From Bremia lactucae (Eukaryota > Oomycota > Peronosporomycetes > Peronosporales > Peronosporaceae), in assembly GCF_004359215.1 (NCBI RefSeq), contig NC_090618.1, positions 3,489,467-3,544,810 on the forward strand: a stretch of 55,344 bases of DNA, given 5' to 3'. The translations under genes were made by a program, and so were the position numbers. Below the pieces are notes generated by a model. It had not been told where the DNA came from. It saw nothing but the letters and a program-made list of their open reading frames with translations, and did not search any database. This document shows positions 1 through 10,460 of this stretch, in pieces; the stretch's first letter is position 1, and each line of letters opens with the position of its first letter.

Positions 1-197
1 GGATGACGCTAGCCGTCATCACGGATGACGCTGGGCGTCATCCCTCCTAATGTGAATGCACCCATGTGCATCACATCCGCAAGGGTTGGTCACAAATGTG
101 CACCACACCCGAGTGTTGGCTTTAATTACTATTATTTAGTAATTCACCATCCCTTACGGGGACTGTGTGGCATAAGGGCAACTTTAGCCCGTTGCTC
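1..197 (-). repeat. Family A LTR, 5' part, cut by window edge
   Basis: This matches the 5' half of the family A LTR seen at 21879-22157, 29214-29766, 37975-38491 and 44829-45345. The match covers the paired CGTCATCC blocks, the conserved CACCACACCCGAGTG stretch and the GGGCAACTTTAGCCCG end. In the orientation set by the PBS and PPT of the complete copy it lies on the minus strand. The homology stops near 197, and the rest of the LTR lies outside the window. Confidence 0.8.
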
Positions 198-199
198 GA

Positions 200-479
200 C
201 GTCTCAATTGCGTCGATCTCCATAGGTTCTGGACCGGAGTTAAACCTCGCCGATTGGATTCGGCGAGCTCGGTGGCCGTAAACTCATGTATGGCGAACGT
301 ATTGTGTTGAAGTGCGCTGACTTATCAGCGACGCGACGAATGCCTCTCCCGATTTCGCCGCGAGGCAACTGCGGGCATCCCACATAGCACCAGTGAGATC
401 GAGGAAGGCCGCGTGCTCAAGAAGCAAATCTAGAGCGTCAAAATACGACGATCCGCTCATCCTAAACTCGGGCATGGAA
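200..479 (-). pseudogene. Gypsy gag N-terminal fragment (family D)
   Basis: This reading frame runs leftwards from the PBS next to LTR D. Its first residues (LVALSSPSMPEF) resemble the PBS-proximal frames at 6734-6943 and 44276-44808. It shows no zinc knuckle and no recognisable capsid motif. It is cut on its left side by the family A LTR. The gag assignment rests mainly on position after LTR and PBS. Confidence 0.4.
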
Positions 480-498
480 GGACTACTAAGTGCTACCA
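480..498 (-). other. Primer-binding site of LTR D
   Basis: The minus strand reads TGGTAGCACTTAGTAGTCC, starting 2 nt after the LTR end. A TGG start complements the CCA tail of a tRNA. Near-identical sites sit at 7010-7028 and 44809-44826, each also 2 nt from an LTR. I cannot name the tRNA. Confidence 0.65.
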
Positions 499-500
499 GG

Positions 501-731
501 TGCCCCCCCCCCGTCACTAGCTTACACGAAACGTTTGAGAAAGCCTCCAGCCCAAATATTAGGTATCAAGTTCAATTTAAATTTAAAAGTCGTACTAATT
601 ATGACCGTGTTTCCGTCATTCAGGAACCTCTTGATTTCAAGTAAATTATCATTGGCCCATATTGGGTGTTCAGACCCCCATTAATGAACCAATAATAAAT
701 TGTAACGCTGTGCCGCTATTCGGGTGCATCA
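501..731 (-). repeat. LTR D (minus)
   Basis: This is the reverse complement of 35403-35640. Shared stretches include the start TGNTGNNCCCGAATAG, the middle CACGGTC..TAGTACGACTTTTA and the end TTTCGTGTAAG.TAGTGACG. It is followed by a PBS (480-498), which makes it the 5' LTR of a leftward element. It could at the same time be the 3' LTR of the element to its right. A run of ten C lies at its 3' end. Confidence 0.75.
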
Positions 732-929
732 CCTGCTTCAAATGTAACTGTTTATTTTGTTTGTGTTAATCCTGTAATGTACAGCCATACTGTCCATATG
801 TCCCGATCCTCGTAATAAATTTTGGGGTCGCTATGGATTGTTGCTGCTGGGATATAGCTGCTCGCGAGCGCCACGGCTCGCGAGATCGTGAGTGGGAGCA
901 ATAGCATCGGACGCATTATTAGTCTTCGC

Positions 930-1175
930 ATTGGACTCGTAGTCCACCACCAAATCAGGAACAACCTGACTTAGCGTACTTCGAGGCTCCCACGTATCGT
1001 CAGCAGGTGAATATCCCAACTAACAAACCTTGAAATATTTTTCGGCTCGGGCTTAGTGCTCGCCGAGTCACTACTCGGCGCGTGGAAACGGCAATCTTCG
1101 TGACTAATGATACGATCGACGATCCAGCGCGTGCACGGCTGCTGCGAATATGGCCGCCGACTGGACGGGAGCAAA
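930..1175 (-). pseudogene. Gypsy chromodomain (family D), frameshifted
   Basis: A minus-strand frame reads KVCWLGYSPADDTWEPRSTL followed by SQVVPDLVVDYE. This is the core of a retroelement chromodomain (WxGY...TWEP...V..YE). The upstream half (VDRIISHEDCRF) is in another frame, so the domain is broken. It lies just after the integrase C-terminus and about 200 bp before LTR D, the usual place in chromovirus-type Ty3/Gypsy elements, where it guides integration to chromatin. Confidence 0.7.
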
Positions 1176-1240
1176 AGGGACTGGCTGAGCGTCTACGTCA
1201 CTTAAGACTGCTGCGTTTGAAGGACTTCAGCAGAGCGATT

Positions 1241-1500
1241 CTACACGTGCTCGGGCCGGACTGGGACCCAGTCGTCGTCAGCGTCGTCTTCAAGGTTTTC
1301 AGCTGGGGCAGAAGAGCGGAGAAGGTTCAAGTGGATCTTCTCCGCTTTTTTGCGCCAGCTAAAAATCTTGAAGACAACGCTGACGACGAGGTCCACCGTA
1401 CGATAAGCCATGAGGCGCCTGACGTAGAATGTCGGGTGCAAACGCATGGACGTACGGATATCTAGTGTTTAAGCATGACCGTGAGCTTTAATAACGTTCA
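1241..1500 (-). pseudogene. Integrase C-terminal fragment (family D)
   Basis: The minus strand carries MRLHPTFYVRRL, the conserved signature at the end of Gypsy integrase. The sequence before it is replaced by a near-perfect palindrome (1271-1390), so the frame upstream of the signature is not normal integrase. It belongs to the same pol as the DDE core at 1886-2152. Confidence 0.65.
1271..1390. repeat. 120-bp near-perfect palindrome
   Basis: Positions 1271-1330 and the reverse complement of 1331-1390 agree at about 50 of 60 positions, with essentially no spacer. Landmarks in both arms are GTCGTCAGCG, GTCTTCAAG, AGCTGG and AGCGGAGAAG. A transcript would fold into a long hairpin. Confidence 0.9.
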
Positions 1501-1885
1501 GCTGGACAATGTATATTGGTGCTAACTTGTTTGCTCCTAAATTCGTCATTGCTGTATTCGACAATCCGCTTGTCGATAATATGACTCTGATGCCTTCTTA
1601 TAATGTCAGCAGGTTCTTCCGACCTCTTTTGTTGGTGTTTATCTTTTGTCGGTCGACTGCCTGTTTCAGTGCATCGCGCACGAATTGTGTAATTCCTTGT
1701 CGTAACAACAGGAAGTCGGTTACTGCAGCCGAGCTGATAGGCGAAGTATGCTCTTGAAGCGCGGAATTAGCGACGGGAAGACTCGATGAGATGCATCGAG
1801 TCAGCACAGCACTGGATATGCCGTTGGCCACAAAATCAACGTTACAGGGTGTGGATGTGCCGCCGCGGACATTAGCAGCGGGGGC

Positions 1886-2152
1886 CTAAGAGCTAAAGAG
1901 CTCAGTCCAGAATGCGTAGGTGAAACGCGGGTCGCGGTCCAAAACGATGGACTCTGGTAATCCATAAAGTTTGAAGATTAAATAAATGAAGATCTCGGCG
2001 GTTGTCTCCGCCGAAACATGCGCGGAGACCGGGGCGAAACGCACCATTTTGCTAATTCGATCCACAAGGACTAAGACGCTCGTATGTTTGCGTTCATCGG
2101 GCGAAATGCGAAAGACAAAAGCATGCTGACTAAAGGTCAAGCGCCGTAGCAA
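1886..2152 (-). pseudogene. Gypsy integrase catalytic core fragment
   Basis: The minus frame shows VLVLVDRISKMVRFAPVSAH and later LPESIVLDRDPRFTYAFW. These are the region before, and the second Asp of, the DDE integrase core. The H2C2 zinc finger and the final Glu region are not intact. It lies in the order expected for the minus-strand family D pol. Confidence 0.8.
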
Positions 2153-2460
2153 TTAAAAGTTGTCACAATGGCGCTTGTGAGGACGGCGCAGGCTTCACAC
2201 GCTGGCAAGTCTCACAAGATCGTATCTATATTAATGTACTTATACATTCGCGGCCAGAAAAACACACGAGATATGGCCGCGATGTCTTTTCGCGACCCAG
2301 ATAGCCACCAGTTGGGCTGTCGTGGAAATCTTAAAGTAAACGAGTTCAGAAGTTGTCATCACCGGGGACGGCAACACGTGGAAAATCGAAGACGTCCATC
2401 TGTACGTCAGCAGTGGAACATGTAGCGCCACGCGCTCGATGTTTTCGCGCGTTGGCTATG

Positions 2461-2690
2461 TCAACATTGCGAGTAAATCTTAACCAGAATGTCGAAGATC
2501 ATTGATGGTTCTGCATAAAAAGACCTATTCGCGTAAGACTCAGCAATCTGAGTCCGGATCGGTAGTACAGGACTGAAAAATATCGCAATTAATTCCAAAA
2601 TAATATACAGCATCCACATGAGCGCTTGGTGCGGCAATACAAGAGCAGCCTCATGAATTACGCATTTGTAATTCACTACTTGCATTATCG
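2461..2690 (-). other. Unassigned insert between integrase and WBP11-like fragment
   Basis: This stretch, with the WBP11-like fragment to its right, stands where RNase H should join integrase. An open minus frame covers it but I recognise nothing in it. It may be more of the captured host sequence. Confidence 0.3.
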
Positions 2691-2695
2691 TGTCA

Positions 2696-2914
2696 AAGCC
2701 TTGGCTCTTGCTTGCGCTTAAACGCAGGACCGTCCGCCGGTTTTGCGGCCACCTGGCGCTCCAAGTATTTGGTCTGCTCCTGAATCTCAATCGGTTTCAT
2801 AGCACTGAGCTAAGTCATTTTTTCCTTTTGCCTCTCCATTCGATGTTTCTTCAGCTCTTTCTTTTTCTGCTCGCGGCGATATCCCTCTTCTCTCGTTTCT
2901 TACCTAACACTTGA
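2696..2914 (-). pseudogene. WBP11-like host gene fragment inside a retroelement
   Basis: The minus strand encodes about 70 residues beginning REEGYRREQKKKELKKHR. It continues, after one in-frame stop, with PIEIQEQTKYLERQV and AAKPADG. The basic, Lys/Glu-rich start followed by a PxEIQEQ..xLERQ segment resembles the N-terminal Wbp11 domain of the splicing-linked WW-domain-binding protein 11. It is unlike any retroelement protein and sits inside the family D pol. The stop shows it is not a working gene. The family call is from memory of the pattern and needs a search. Confidence 0.5.
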
Positions 2915-3462
2915 GGTGACTAATGTAACGAAGAGAAATCAGCGTCAAGACAAGGAAAACAACGACCAGTCCAATAAGGACCCAAAAAATTTCTAAATGG
3001 CATCGTGCTTTCATGTGTCACGAGGTGTCGTGTCCCATTTTTCAGAGCATTGCAAAGTATAGACTCCTGGCAACGGCCACATTTGTTACCCATATTAAAT
3101 GAGATTTTAGCAACTTAAAATTAGATAAACGGGTATTTTGCCCATAAAGTAAATGTACCACGGCCCCTTTACAGAAACTGTCACGCTGTTATAAATGCTA
3201 TACTGTATTTATTTAGGCATATTCTTCGCAATAGTTGTAGGAATGAGTTATTTAACTTCAGCTTTGGGTGCCGTCTTTTAATTTTCTTACTCATTTAGTC
3301 ATCGATCGCGAAAGATGCTCCTTGATCATTATGATTATATCTACTGTATTTAGATGACAAATTTAATATCATCCTGGAGATTCATGTCCCAGAAAGTACG
3401 ATCCATGCATAAATTGGCAGCATGTCACGTCGAGGATCATTATCTAGCGACGAGGAAATGCG
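2915..3462. other. AT-rich non-coding stretch
   Basis: This lies between the WBP11-like fragment and RNase H. It has no long frame and no recognised repeat match within the window. Confidence 0.5.
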
Positions 3463-3840
3463 TCAGCACGTTCGTAATTCTTGACAAGTGAGGACTTTTG
3501 ACGACGGTGCACAATGAGACATGATCTGTAATGTTGAAAACGTCTCCTTGCCGAGTAAATATCCCCTGAACTTGATTTGCGTCGAAAGCTCCTTATCATT
3601 GCATAGATAATTCTTCTCAGCAGGTTTCATCTGTTGTGATTGGAAGCTTACGACTCGCTCCCCATTCTTCATTGAACTCATGAAATCACATCCTATCGCA
3701 AAACTACTCGCATCACTTACGACATGAAAAGGCTTTGTGTCACCAGGGAGCATCAATACCGGTGCTTCAGACAAGCACTCCTCACGGAGTCGAATGCCGC
3801 TTGATGTTCTGCGTTCCACAACTAAATGGCGTTCTTCTTG
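3463..3840 (-). pseudogene. Gypsy RNase H fragment (family D)
   Basis: The minus frame reads APVLMLPGDTKPFHVVSDAS and SFAIGCDFMSS. This is the RT-connection/RNase H start with the PFHVVxDAS signature that carries the first RNase H Asp. It is followed by ERVVSFQSQQMKPAEKNY. Frameshifts break it off on both sides. Confidence 0.8.
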
Positions 3841-3925
3841 AGCAATGTCGGCAATGGCTGGAATAGCTCAGCATAATTATTGAATGCTTGTGCAGGTAAT
3901 TCGCCAGGCCGAGCCATTGTCGTAA

Positions 3926-4680
3926 TTAAGTCGGGTTCCTGGGTGTCGGCCAGGAACATATCGATGAGGTCTTCTCCGGATTAGCGTCGACCCCTTCCTT
4001 GCTGACGTAGCAACCCAGTACTGAGAACTTGGGAGCACAGAAGACGCATTTATCGAAGTCGCATATTATTCGCTCTCGCGCATCACTTAACATCCCTCTT
4101 TTAAATGTCGAAGGGGTCCCTACGTAGCGCTGAGGTATGCTCGGCGCGGCTGCGAACAAATTTCTCATCGAAACGGCTTGGGTGCGAAATCGCAAAGCGG
4201 GCAAATTGCTTGTGTCACTATCAGATTGAATTTAGCTGAAGCTCTATAAGGCCTTGTGGCATGACTAACCAATTCCGAAGCATTCCGCTTGGGTGTGAAT
4301 GAAATTTCTCTGTCCCTTTTAGAATTTGATAAAAGCCGTCTGTCAGTTCCATTGAACTGTAGATCGCGCTCCCGGACATGGTATCCAGTACCATGTCTTT
4401 TCGGGGAATCGGCGTTTGAGCCGGGATGGTGGCGTCATTTAGCTTGTTGGAAGCGTGCACAATACGCCACCCGCCGGTGGCTTTTTTAAACAGAGAGTTG
4501 GAGTCGAATATGGCGAGATACTCTCGCGAACAGGGCCAGCCTTACACCGACTAAAACGTTCATCAACGCGATGACTAGGTCACGCGGCAACGGGCCAGTG
4601 CCGCGTCACGCAATCATTCGACTTCGACTCGGGCACGAGGTCAATCTTACGCCGCACACCACGATCCGATGGAAGCACAG
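3926..4680 (-). pseudogene. Gypsy reverse transcriptase, degraded (family D)
   Basis: In minus order the pieces are IDLVPESK (entry motif), KLNDATIPAQTPIPRKDM, a SSMELTDGFYQI segment (normally S.LDL.DGY.Q), WLVMPQGL, and then FSVLGCYVSKEGVDANPEK. At least two frameshifts separate them. The YxDD box is not readable. It could not give active RT. Confidence 0.8.
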
Positions 4681-5167
4681 CGGAAATAATCTTCGTAAAA
4701 ATATCGTACACTCACGCGCGAGATTGTAAAAAGGATTGCCCGAATCACGAAGGGCATCCCAGTACTGCACCGTGAATCGCTCTTTTCGTACTGATTTTGA
4801 TTCATCGCTCTTCTTGGGCGGCCCTTTAATTCTTGTTCACGGCTGTTTCGACAGCTGAACTACACACACGTGCTCGATATCACCGACCTTGAGGTCGTGA
4901 AGGATGCTTTTCCGAGATAAGGTTGATAGAGATGTGATTTCGTCAGCCTTGCACAAAGAACTCGCTACTGCAATGTAGTGGCCGCGACGCGGAGACCTCT
5001 CCACATTTTGAGCGAACAAATGCATTTCGTCACTACGGAATTATCCTTAACAGTAGATTGACAAGACAAACGTCGTCTCGGAGATCAGCGTGTTCCGTTC
5101 TTGCGTGTCCTTTTGCCTCCCGAGCCCCTGCTTGAGACTAGCATGTCGCTACAGAAGCGAAATAGTG

Positions 5168-5611
5168 TTACCCCAACAGACGCGGGACCGCGGTCTCCGC
5201 CACGTCGTTTGCAGCCTGATCTACAGGCCGATCGGCACCGTCAATAAGAAGTGGGAGCTTGTCGTCGACCGCCTCGGTAGTAATCAGAAGCTCCTGGTTA
5301 GCCGTTATGTAGTTGCATGCGGGAACCTCAGTTCGACCGCCTCGTTCTTTGGTCCCATCAGCGTGACGAGCATACCACGCACAGTGGGCTATCACTTTTC
5401 TGTGCTGACTTCTAGTCGTGGCAAGTTCGTTCATGACTCTGATGTGAAGCCAATCAGACGCCACAACGAATAGGTGAGTAAATACTTCACTCACGTCATA
5501 TCCGCTTCGGCGCTTGACGAACCGAGATAGCCAATCGACGTGCGGCTGATACCATGATAGCCACGATATTTTAAGGGTGCAATCGAATGTATAGTTCGTC
5601 TCGTAAGCCAA
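5168..5611 (-). pseudogene. Gypsy protease-region fragment (family D)
   Basis: The minus frame contains ISWLSWYQPHVDWLSRFVKR. It corresponds to the ILGMPWL..HQP.IDW segment at the C-terminal end of Gypsy aspartic protease. The catalytic DSGA box is not visible. What follows fits the protease-RT linker. Confidence 0.6.
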
Positions 5612-5974
5612 AAGCTCATCGTTGCTCGCAAAACCATCAAAGCATATGGCAAAACAACCAATCTGCGCGAAACACGTTGTGGTTGGCCATCGGCAAGCTT
5701 GACAATAGTGTCACTCGGACCCTCTCAAACTACATTAGGAAGGTCAAACTGGAGGCCGGAAAGAAGTTGTTAGAGGCGCCAGAGTCCAACAACGCTCGGA
5801 GTGGTCAACTCACTCGAGCAACGAATAGATTGATGATGATCAGTCTCGACTCGTTGCGCATGGTGGTAGCATTGATGAAGTATGAAGCTAGGAGCTCGAG
5901 CTGCCACTAGGGAACCCGAAGCTCCATTTTTACCAGTAGGGCGCCCCGTCCTACTCATTGCTCGTTTGTATGGG

Positions 5975-6943
5975 TCATCGACGACACAGCATCCTTTTGT
6001 GAGATGGCAGTTTTGATGGCCACCGACGCGGGCGGGCGGCAAATGGCCGATGGCCTGTCTTGCCGCATCGAAAATACTTCATCGCGTTTTGACTGCGAAT
6101 GTCGCGGCGTGAAGGGTTACCGCGACCACGGAAAATCGTGATTACGTCGAGCTCCATTGGCTTTGGACCAGGCATCTGGGGAGGTGGCGACGCAGCATGT
6201 AAATATGACGAAAAAGCGACAATGTAATCTTCGCGAAGCGCTGGGGAAAATGCTTCTTCAAGAGTCTTAGGCTCAGCACGCATGAGACAGTAATGGGTCA
6301 TGCCCTGCTGCATATCGAAGGCGAAGACATGGACTTACAAAGCTATCTCGATCGGCTATGTGATGATGCACGAAGCAAGGTGTCGTGTCTTTTGAACGTA
6401 ATCACGCATCGACAACTTGTCCTGCCGAAGGGAGAAAAAGTCTGCACGCAAGCGAGGCATGTCTTGCGGAGGCTCGAATGCCAGTCGCAATTACACTGAA
6501 TGGCGTCCAGCGCGGGAATCGCGATGTCGTTCACGACGAGTTTCTCAAGAGCCCATTCAAAGTCAATATTCTGCTATCTTTGCCTTGCACGACAGTGAAG
6601 ATAGCAGAAAGTTGATTTTGGCCGTCGGAGAGTCAATCATTTTTGACGCAATTGCAATGTCAATATCGCGGAACCATCTATTCCGAGGAACCCAATCCGG
6701 ACCATCACCGGAGTGGTCGTAGTCTTTATCGTATTAGCGTTGTGCTGCGAAGTGCGCGAGGAAGCCGAGACTCGTCGATTCACTTCGGCGAGCTCGCGCA
6801 CCAGGTAGGCTTGGATAGCGCCACGCTGTCAGTCGGGCGTCACTGTGCTCAACAGCGACGTAACGACGATCTCTCCAGACACTGCCACGAGGCGGAGTAG
6901 TGCCTACCACGACTTTCATCATCAGGGTGAGGAAATTCTGCAT
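5975..6943 (-). pseudogene. Gypsy gag with degraded zinc knuckle (family D/B)
   Basis: Several minus frames cover this stretch. The 3' part has MELDVI, then YFRCGKTGHRPFAARPRR, a CCHC zinc knuckle that has lost its first and last Cys. The 5' part (6734-6943) starts just after the PBS at 7010-7028. Frameshifts divide capsid and nucleocapsid parts. It would package element RNA if intact. Confidence 0.65.
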
Positions 6944-7009
6944 ACTCCAGCGAGTCCACTCGAATCACCGAAGACTCGTCCGGGCTCATCTCAAATCTGG
7001 TCGTTGTAA

Positions 7010-7028
7010 GGACTACGAAGTGTTACCA
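7010..7028 (-). other. Primer-binding site of LTR B
   Basis: The minus strand reads TGGTAACACTTCGTAGTCC, 2 nt from the LTR end at 7031. It matches the sites at 480-498 and 44809-44826. Confidence 0.7.
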
Positions 7029-7030
7029 AG

Positions 7031-7290
7031 TGTGGCGTAGTGATAGCCTGTTACCGTCATACGCTATAAAGCTTTAAAAAAGCGCTCAATTGAAAAGGGA
7101 ACATCAACACTGAATTTTTGTTTTTAGTTTTGATTTCGTACAAGTTTTAATTTGCTCCGTTGCTCTTGGGTACCACTCAAATAGGCCGACTTATCACTAG
7201 GTAATATTATTGGGTCTGACTCGCAGTATCCGACTGCGGTATACCTGCTTATGTAATTATGTATCAAACCTAACGCTACTTATATGTAAT
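7031..7290 (-). repeat. LTR B (minus)
   Basis: This is the reverse complement of the LTR at 36250-36515. Shared parts include CGGATACTGCGAGTC, GACCCAATAA, AGTGATAAGTCG, CAAGAGCAA and GACGGTAACA. The PBS and gag immediately to its left make it the 5' LTR of the minus-strand element. Weak similarity to the 36190-36250 flank continues a little past 7290. Confidence 0.75.
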
Positions 7291-7299
7291 AGATTGCCC

Positions 7300-7800
7300 C
7301 ATTGCACTACTGGATTGTATCGTAAGCCATCCCTTGGTATCAAACACAGGTTACTGTGTTCATAAAGGGTCTTGTGGATGATCTCGTGAAGACCCACCTG
7401 TTCCGGCTCGAATTAGAGACGGTAGATTAAGCGATCTCTGTAGTGGAACAGGAGACCCTTTTGCCTGAAACAGGCTTTCATCCGATCGGGTGCTTGTCAT
7501 CCACCGAGATGATAATAGGTCGGAGATCGAGAATTGATGGACCTCTCGTATGCAGAAGGCGAGAAATTTCGCTCAACTAGTCACAAGCGATTGCAAAATA
7601 TGCAATCGTTGTCAAAAGACACGGCACGACGCAATAAATGTAGCGGTTCACGCCCAGTGTCTAGAAACGTTGATCGAAACGAATAACCTCCCGCTAAAAT
7701 TATCGGAAGGCGCGGGTCAAATGCTGTTGCGAATCGCAACGGCGAGGTGGATCGTCGAAGAAAACGGTACTTGCGGAGCGGCCTACTGATCTAGCAACGT
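7300..7800 (+). pseudogene. Gypsy gag fragment (family E)
   Basis: Nucleotide order matches the better preserved gag at 54600-55344: the GAAGACCCACCTGTTC.GG segment, the CTGAAACAGGC segment, and ATTGATGGACCTCTCGTATG just before the nucleocapsid. The zinc knuckle region is degraded. Frameshifts are frequent. The 5' end is cut by LTR B. Confidence 0.7.
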
Positions 7801-8200
7801 CAAGAGATTGCGCAGGTCTCTTAACGAAAGCAACTACTCACAAAACATTGTGTGGAACTGCCCTAGGTGATGAGGTTAACCTCATCACCTTAAAAATGAT
7901 AGTGGCAAATCTGTTTCCACAAAAGCCCTTGTCGATTTTGGCGCGTCGATTTTTTAATAGTTGACGCCAATCGCTAGAAGATCGCACGCTCAATTTCGAT
8001 AAGCGTGATATACTTCTGACGAGGATGACAGTGCGTCTAGCAAAAGGCGCATCTGAAACAGTTAAAAAAACGTGTGGTTGGTATCGGTATTCAATACACG
8101 TTAAAGGGTACACAGTGCGATGATGATTTCATCGTACTAAACTAGATGACAAATTTGATTTTTTCCTTGGAATGCCATGGCTAAAGAACGAGCCATGCAC
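7800..8200 (+). pseudogene. Gypsy aspartic protease, degraded (family E)
   Basis: The plus strand encodes LVDFGASI at about 7930, the DSGAS box with Ser replaced by Phe. A piece of the downstream FLGMPWLKNEPC segment follows at about 8160-8205. Several frameshifts lie between them, so no active protease is possible. Confidence 0.65.
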
Positions 8201-8414
8201 AAACTAACAGCATCAAGTCTTGACGATGCCTGTCTCTTGTTCCTGAGATGGCCAAATGATGAACATCTTGGAGCGTCCACAAGCTTGTGAATGTCCTACG
8301 AGTGAGTGCGGTGGCCTCACCTGTGGTTCAGGCGTTTACCTGACTCCACACGACCTCAGTGTAAATACCCAACTCACTGTGGAGTTAGATCCTGACGGAT
8401 GTGCACAAGCACAT

Positions 8415-8535
8415 GCAGCGTTGAAGGTCCTCCATTGTGATGTGGTCATAGTTACCGACGGCTACAGGCGGCGTCGAAGGTCCACAATTGTGACGCGGAT
8501 ATAGTTACCGACGGCTGTGCACAGCACAGGCAGCG
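8415..8535 (+). repeat. Short tandem repeats in the protease-RT linker
   Basis: A unit of about 55 bp, containing GTTACCGACGGCT and CAGCGT.GAAGGTCC, is repeated two and a half times. In frame it encodes repeats of the type DGCAQAHAALKV..CDVVIVTDG. Confidence 0.7.
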
Positions 8536-8799
8536 TCAAAGTTCGATCACTCAAATAAGTTGAGTTGTACAAAACAAGGATATTTGCTTGAAAAGCAACA
8601 TCCAAGAAAGTTTAAAACGCCTTCCTATAAGAGGCAGTGCAAAAGTCCTAGGTCGACTGGGGAGTCGATCGTTGAGGATCTCGCTGTGGTAACCAACCAC
8701 AGCTAGAGGCAGTTGAGGAGGATACTCCCCAAATAAATTCTTGTCCCCGAAACCTGTGGTCAAAGGTTCACAGGTACCTTTGGAAATAAATTCCAGAGA

Positions 8800-10020
8800 G
8801 GAAACTGAGACAATAAGTGTCTTAATAAACAATGATTCAAGTGTAGACGCTTAAACACTTGATCTAATAGCAGTTCTAAAGTCAATTTCGGAGATAACTC
8901 AGTTGTCAACGAAAAAATTGAAACGGTTCTTGCGTAATCTGCGTAGTGAAAAAGTCAAGCAGATCTGCGTACTTGTCACAGTTGATAACTACGTGGCCGA
9001 CATTCGGTCGGCGATAGTATTTACTGAGAACGAACTGTTTCTTAGCAGCTCATCGATGGACGAAAGTAACCTCGATGAGAAGACTCGGAGGAACGTTTAT
9101 CTACCAATCTTATGAGTATTTGAAGACAAAATCCGTTGTATAAGGGTCTGATCGAATTAAAGGAGTGCGAGTTATGTGTGTTGCATAAGGATAAGGGTAC
9201 TCGACACGAATTCGACCTTATTTTGAGTTCGAAATCCTGTGTCATGAAGCAGTGATCATTGCCTCGTGAACAAAAATTAGCAATCGACAATGTTCTTGCC
9301 GACCGCATAGCAGCGGCTCATCCGAGGGAGTCAACCTGCCCACAATAGCTCTACGACCTTATGTGTACGTAATGTAACAGGAGGATGACGGATTGTGAAT
9401 GCATTTAATAAATTGAACGCTGCAACGGTACCGGCTCAAACGCCGATACCACGAAAAGACGTAATCATTGATGGTATGTCGAAGAGTACTATCGTTTCGC
9501 CAATGGATCTGATGGATGGATTCTATCCGATCCTTATGCGTGAACAATATATCCCGTTCATAGCAGTAAGCACCCCAAGCGGAATGGCTACTTATGCCAC
9601 AGGGGCTTTGTAATTCCCCTGCGACATTGAACAGATGTGTAACCGATCTGTTGAGATCGGTGCGGGATTTCGCAAAAAGTTATTTGTACGATGCATTCGT
9701 CCATAGCCGGGCCATGGACGGATAGACGGACGTGCAAGCTCATAAAACTCACGTTCGTCAGGTTCTTACATTTATGCGCACGCACGAGTTGTATGCAAAT
9801 CTCAAGAAGTGAATATTCGCTGCAAGCGAAATACCACTTCTTGGGTGCAATGTGGAAAAACATGGTACACGCCCGGATCCGGAAAAGATTAAGGCGATCA
9901 CCGATTGGCCTGAGCCAGTCGATGAAAAGGGACTTCAAAAGTTCCTCGGCTTAGCGTTGTACCTGCACAAGTACTCAAGCAATTACGCCGAAACGACAGT
10001 ACATCTTTCTTGAAGGAAAA
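8800..10020 (+). pseudogene. Gypsy reverse transcriptase, degraded (family E)
   Basis: Readable pieces in order: a HEFDLILSSKS entry segment near 9200, then KLNAATVPAQTPIPRKDVII, SPMDLMDGFYPILMRE and AVSTPSGM (9395-9600), and a later segment near 9870-9990. Stops and frameshifts interrupt it. The whole stretch has a parallel copy at 27175-28432. Confidence 0.8.
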
Positions 10021-10460
10021 AATAGTGGTCACGGAACGTTGATCGCCAGACTTCCTTTAAGGGTATTAAGCAAAGAGTGATGCAATTGCCAATCCTGGCG
10101 ATTGCGGACCAAGACCGACCATTTCATGTGGTCTGTGACGCCAGTGATTTTGCAATCGGCTGTGTGTTAATGCAATATGACACAGACGGCGCAGAGCGCG
10201 TCGTTCGCGTCAGCTTCAACCAGCTGAACGCAACTAACCAGTGCATGACAAAGAATTCCTTGCCATGTTATACGCACTAGCTAGGTTTAGGGTCTATCGC
10301 TTGGGAGGTAGACCGCTCATTGCGTATACGGACCATGCGTCTTTACGCTCGGCCGTAAACGGTCCAAACCGCTCTCAAAGAATGGCGAGAGGGTTGTCTT
10401 TCTTCACGGACTATAACTTCCCCGTGAAAATAAACAGGATGACTTAACGTCGTCGCTGAT
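10020..10460 (+). pseudogene. Gypsy RNase H, degraded (family E)
   Basis: The plus frame reads MQLPILAIADQDRPFHVVCD followed by ASDFAIGCVLMQYDTDGAER, a clear RNase H start. A second frame continues with FRVYRLGGRPLIAYTDHASL. One frameshift near 10245 separates the two. Confidence 0.85.
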
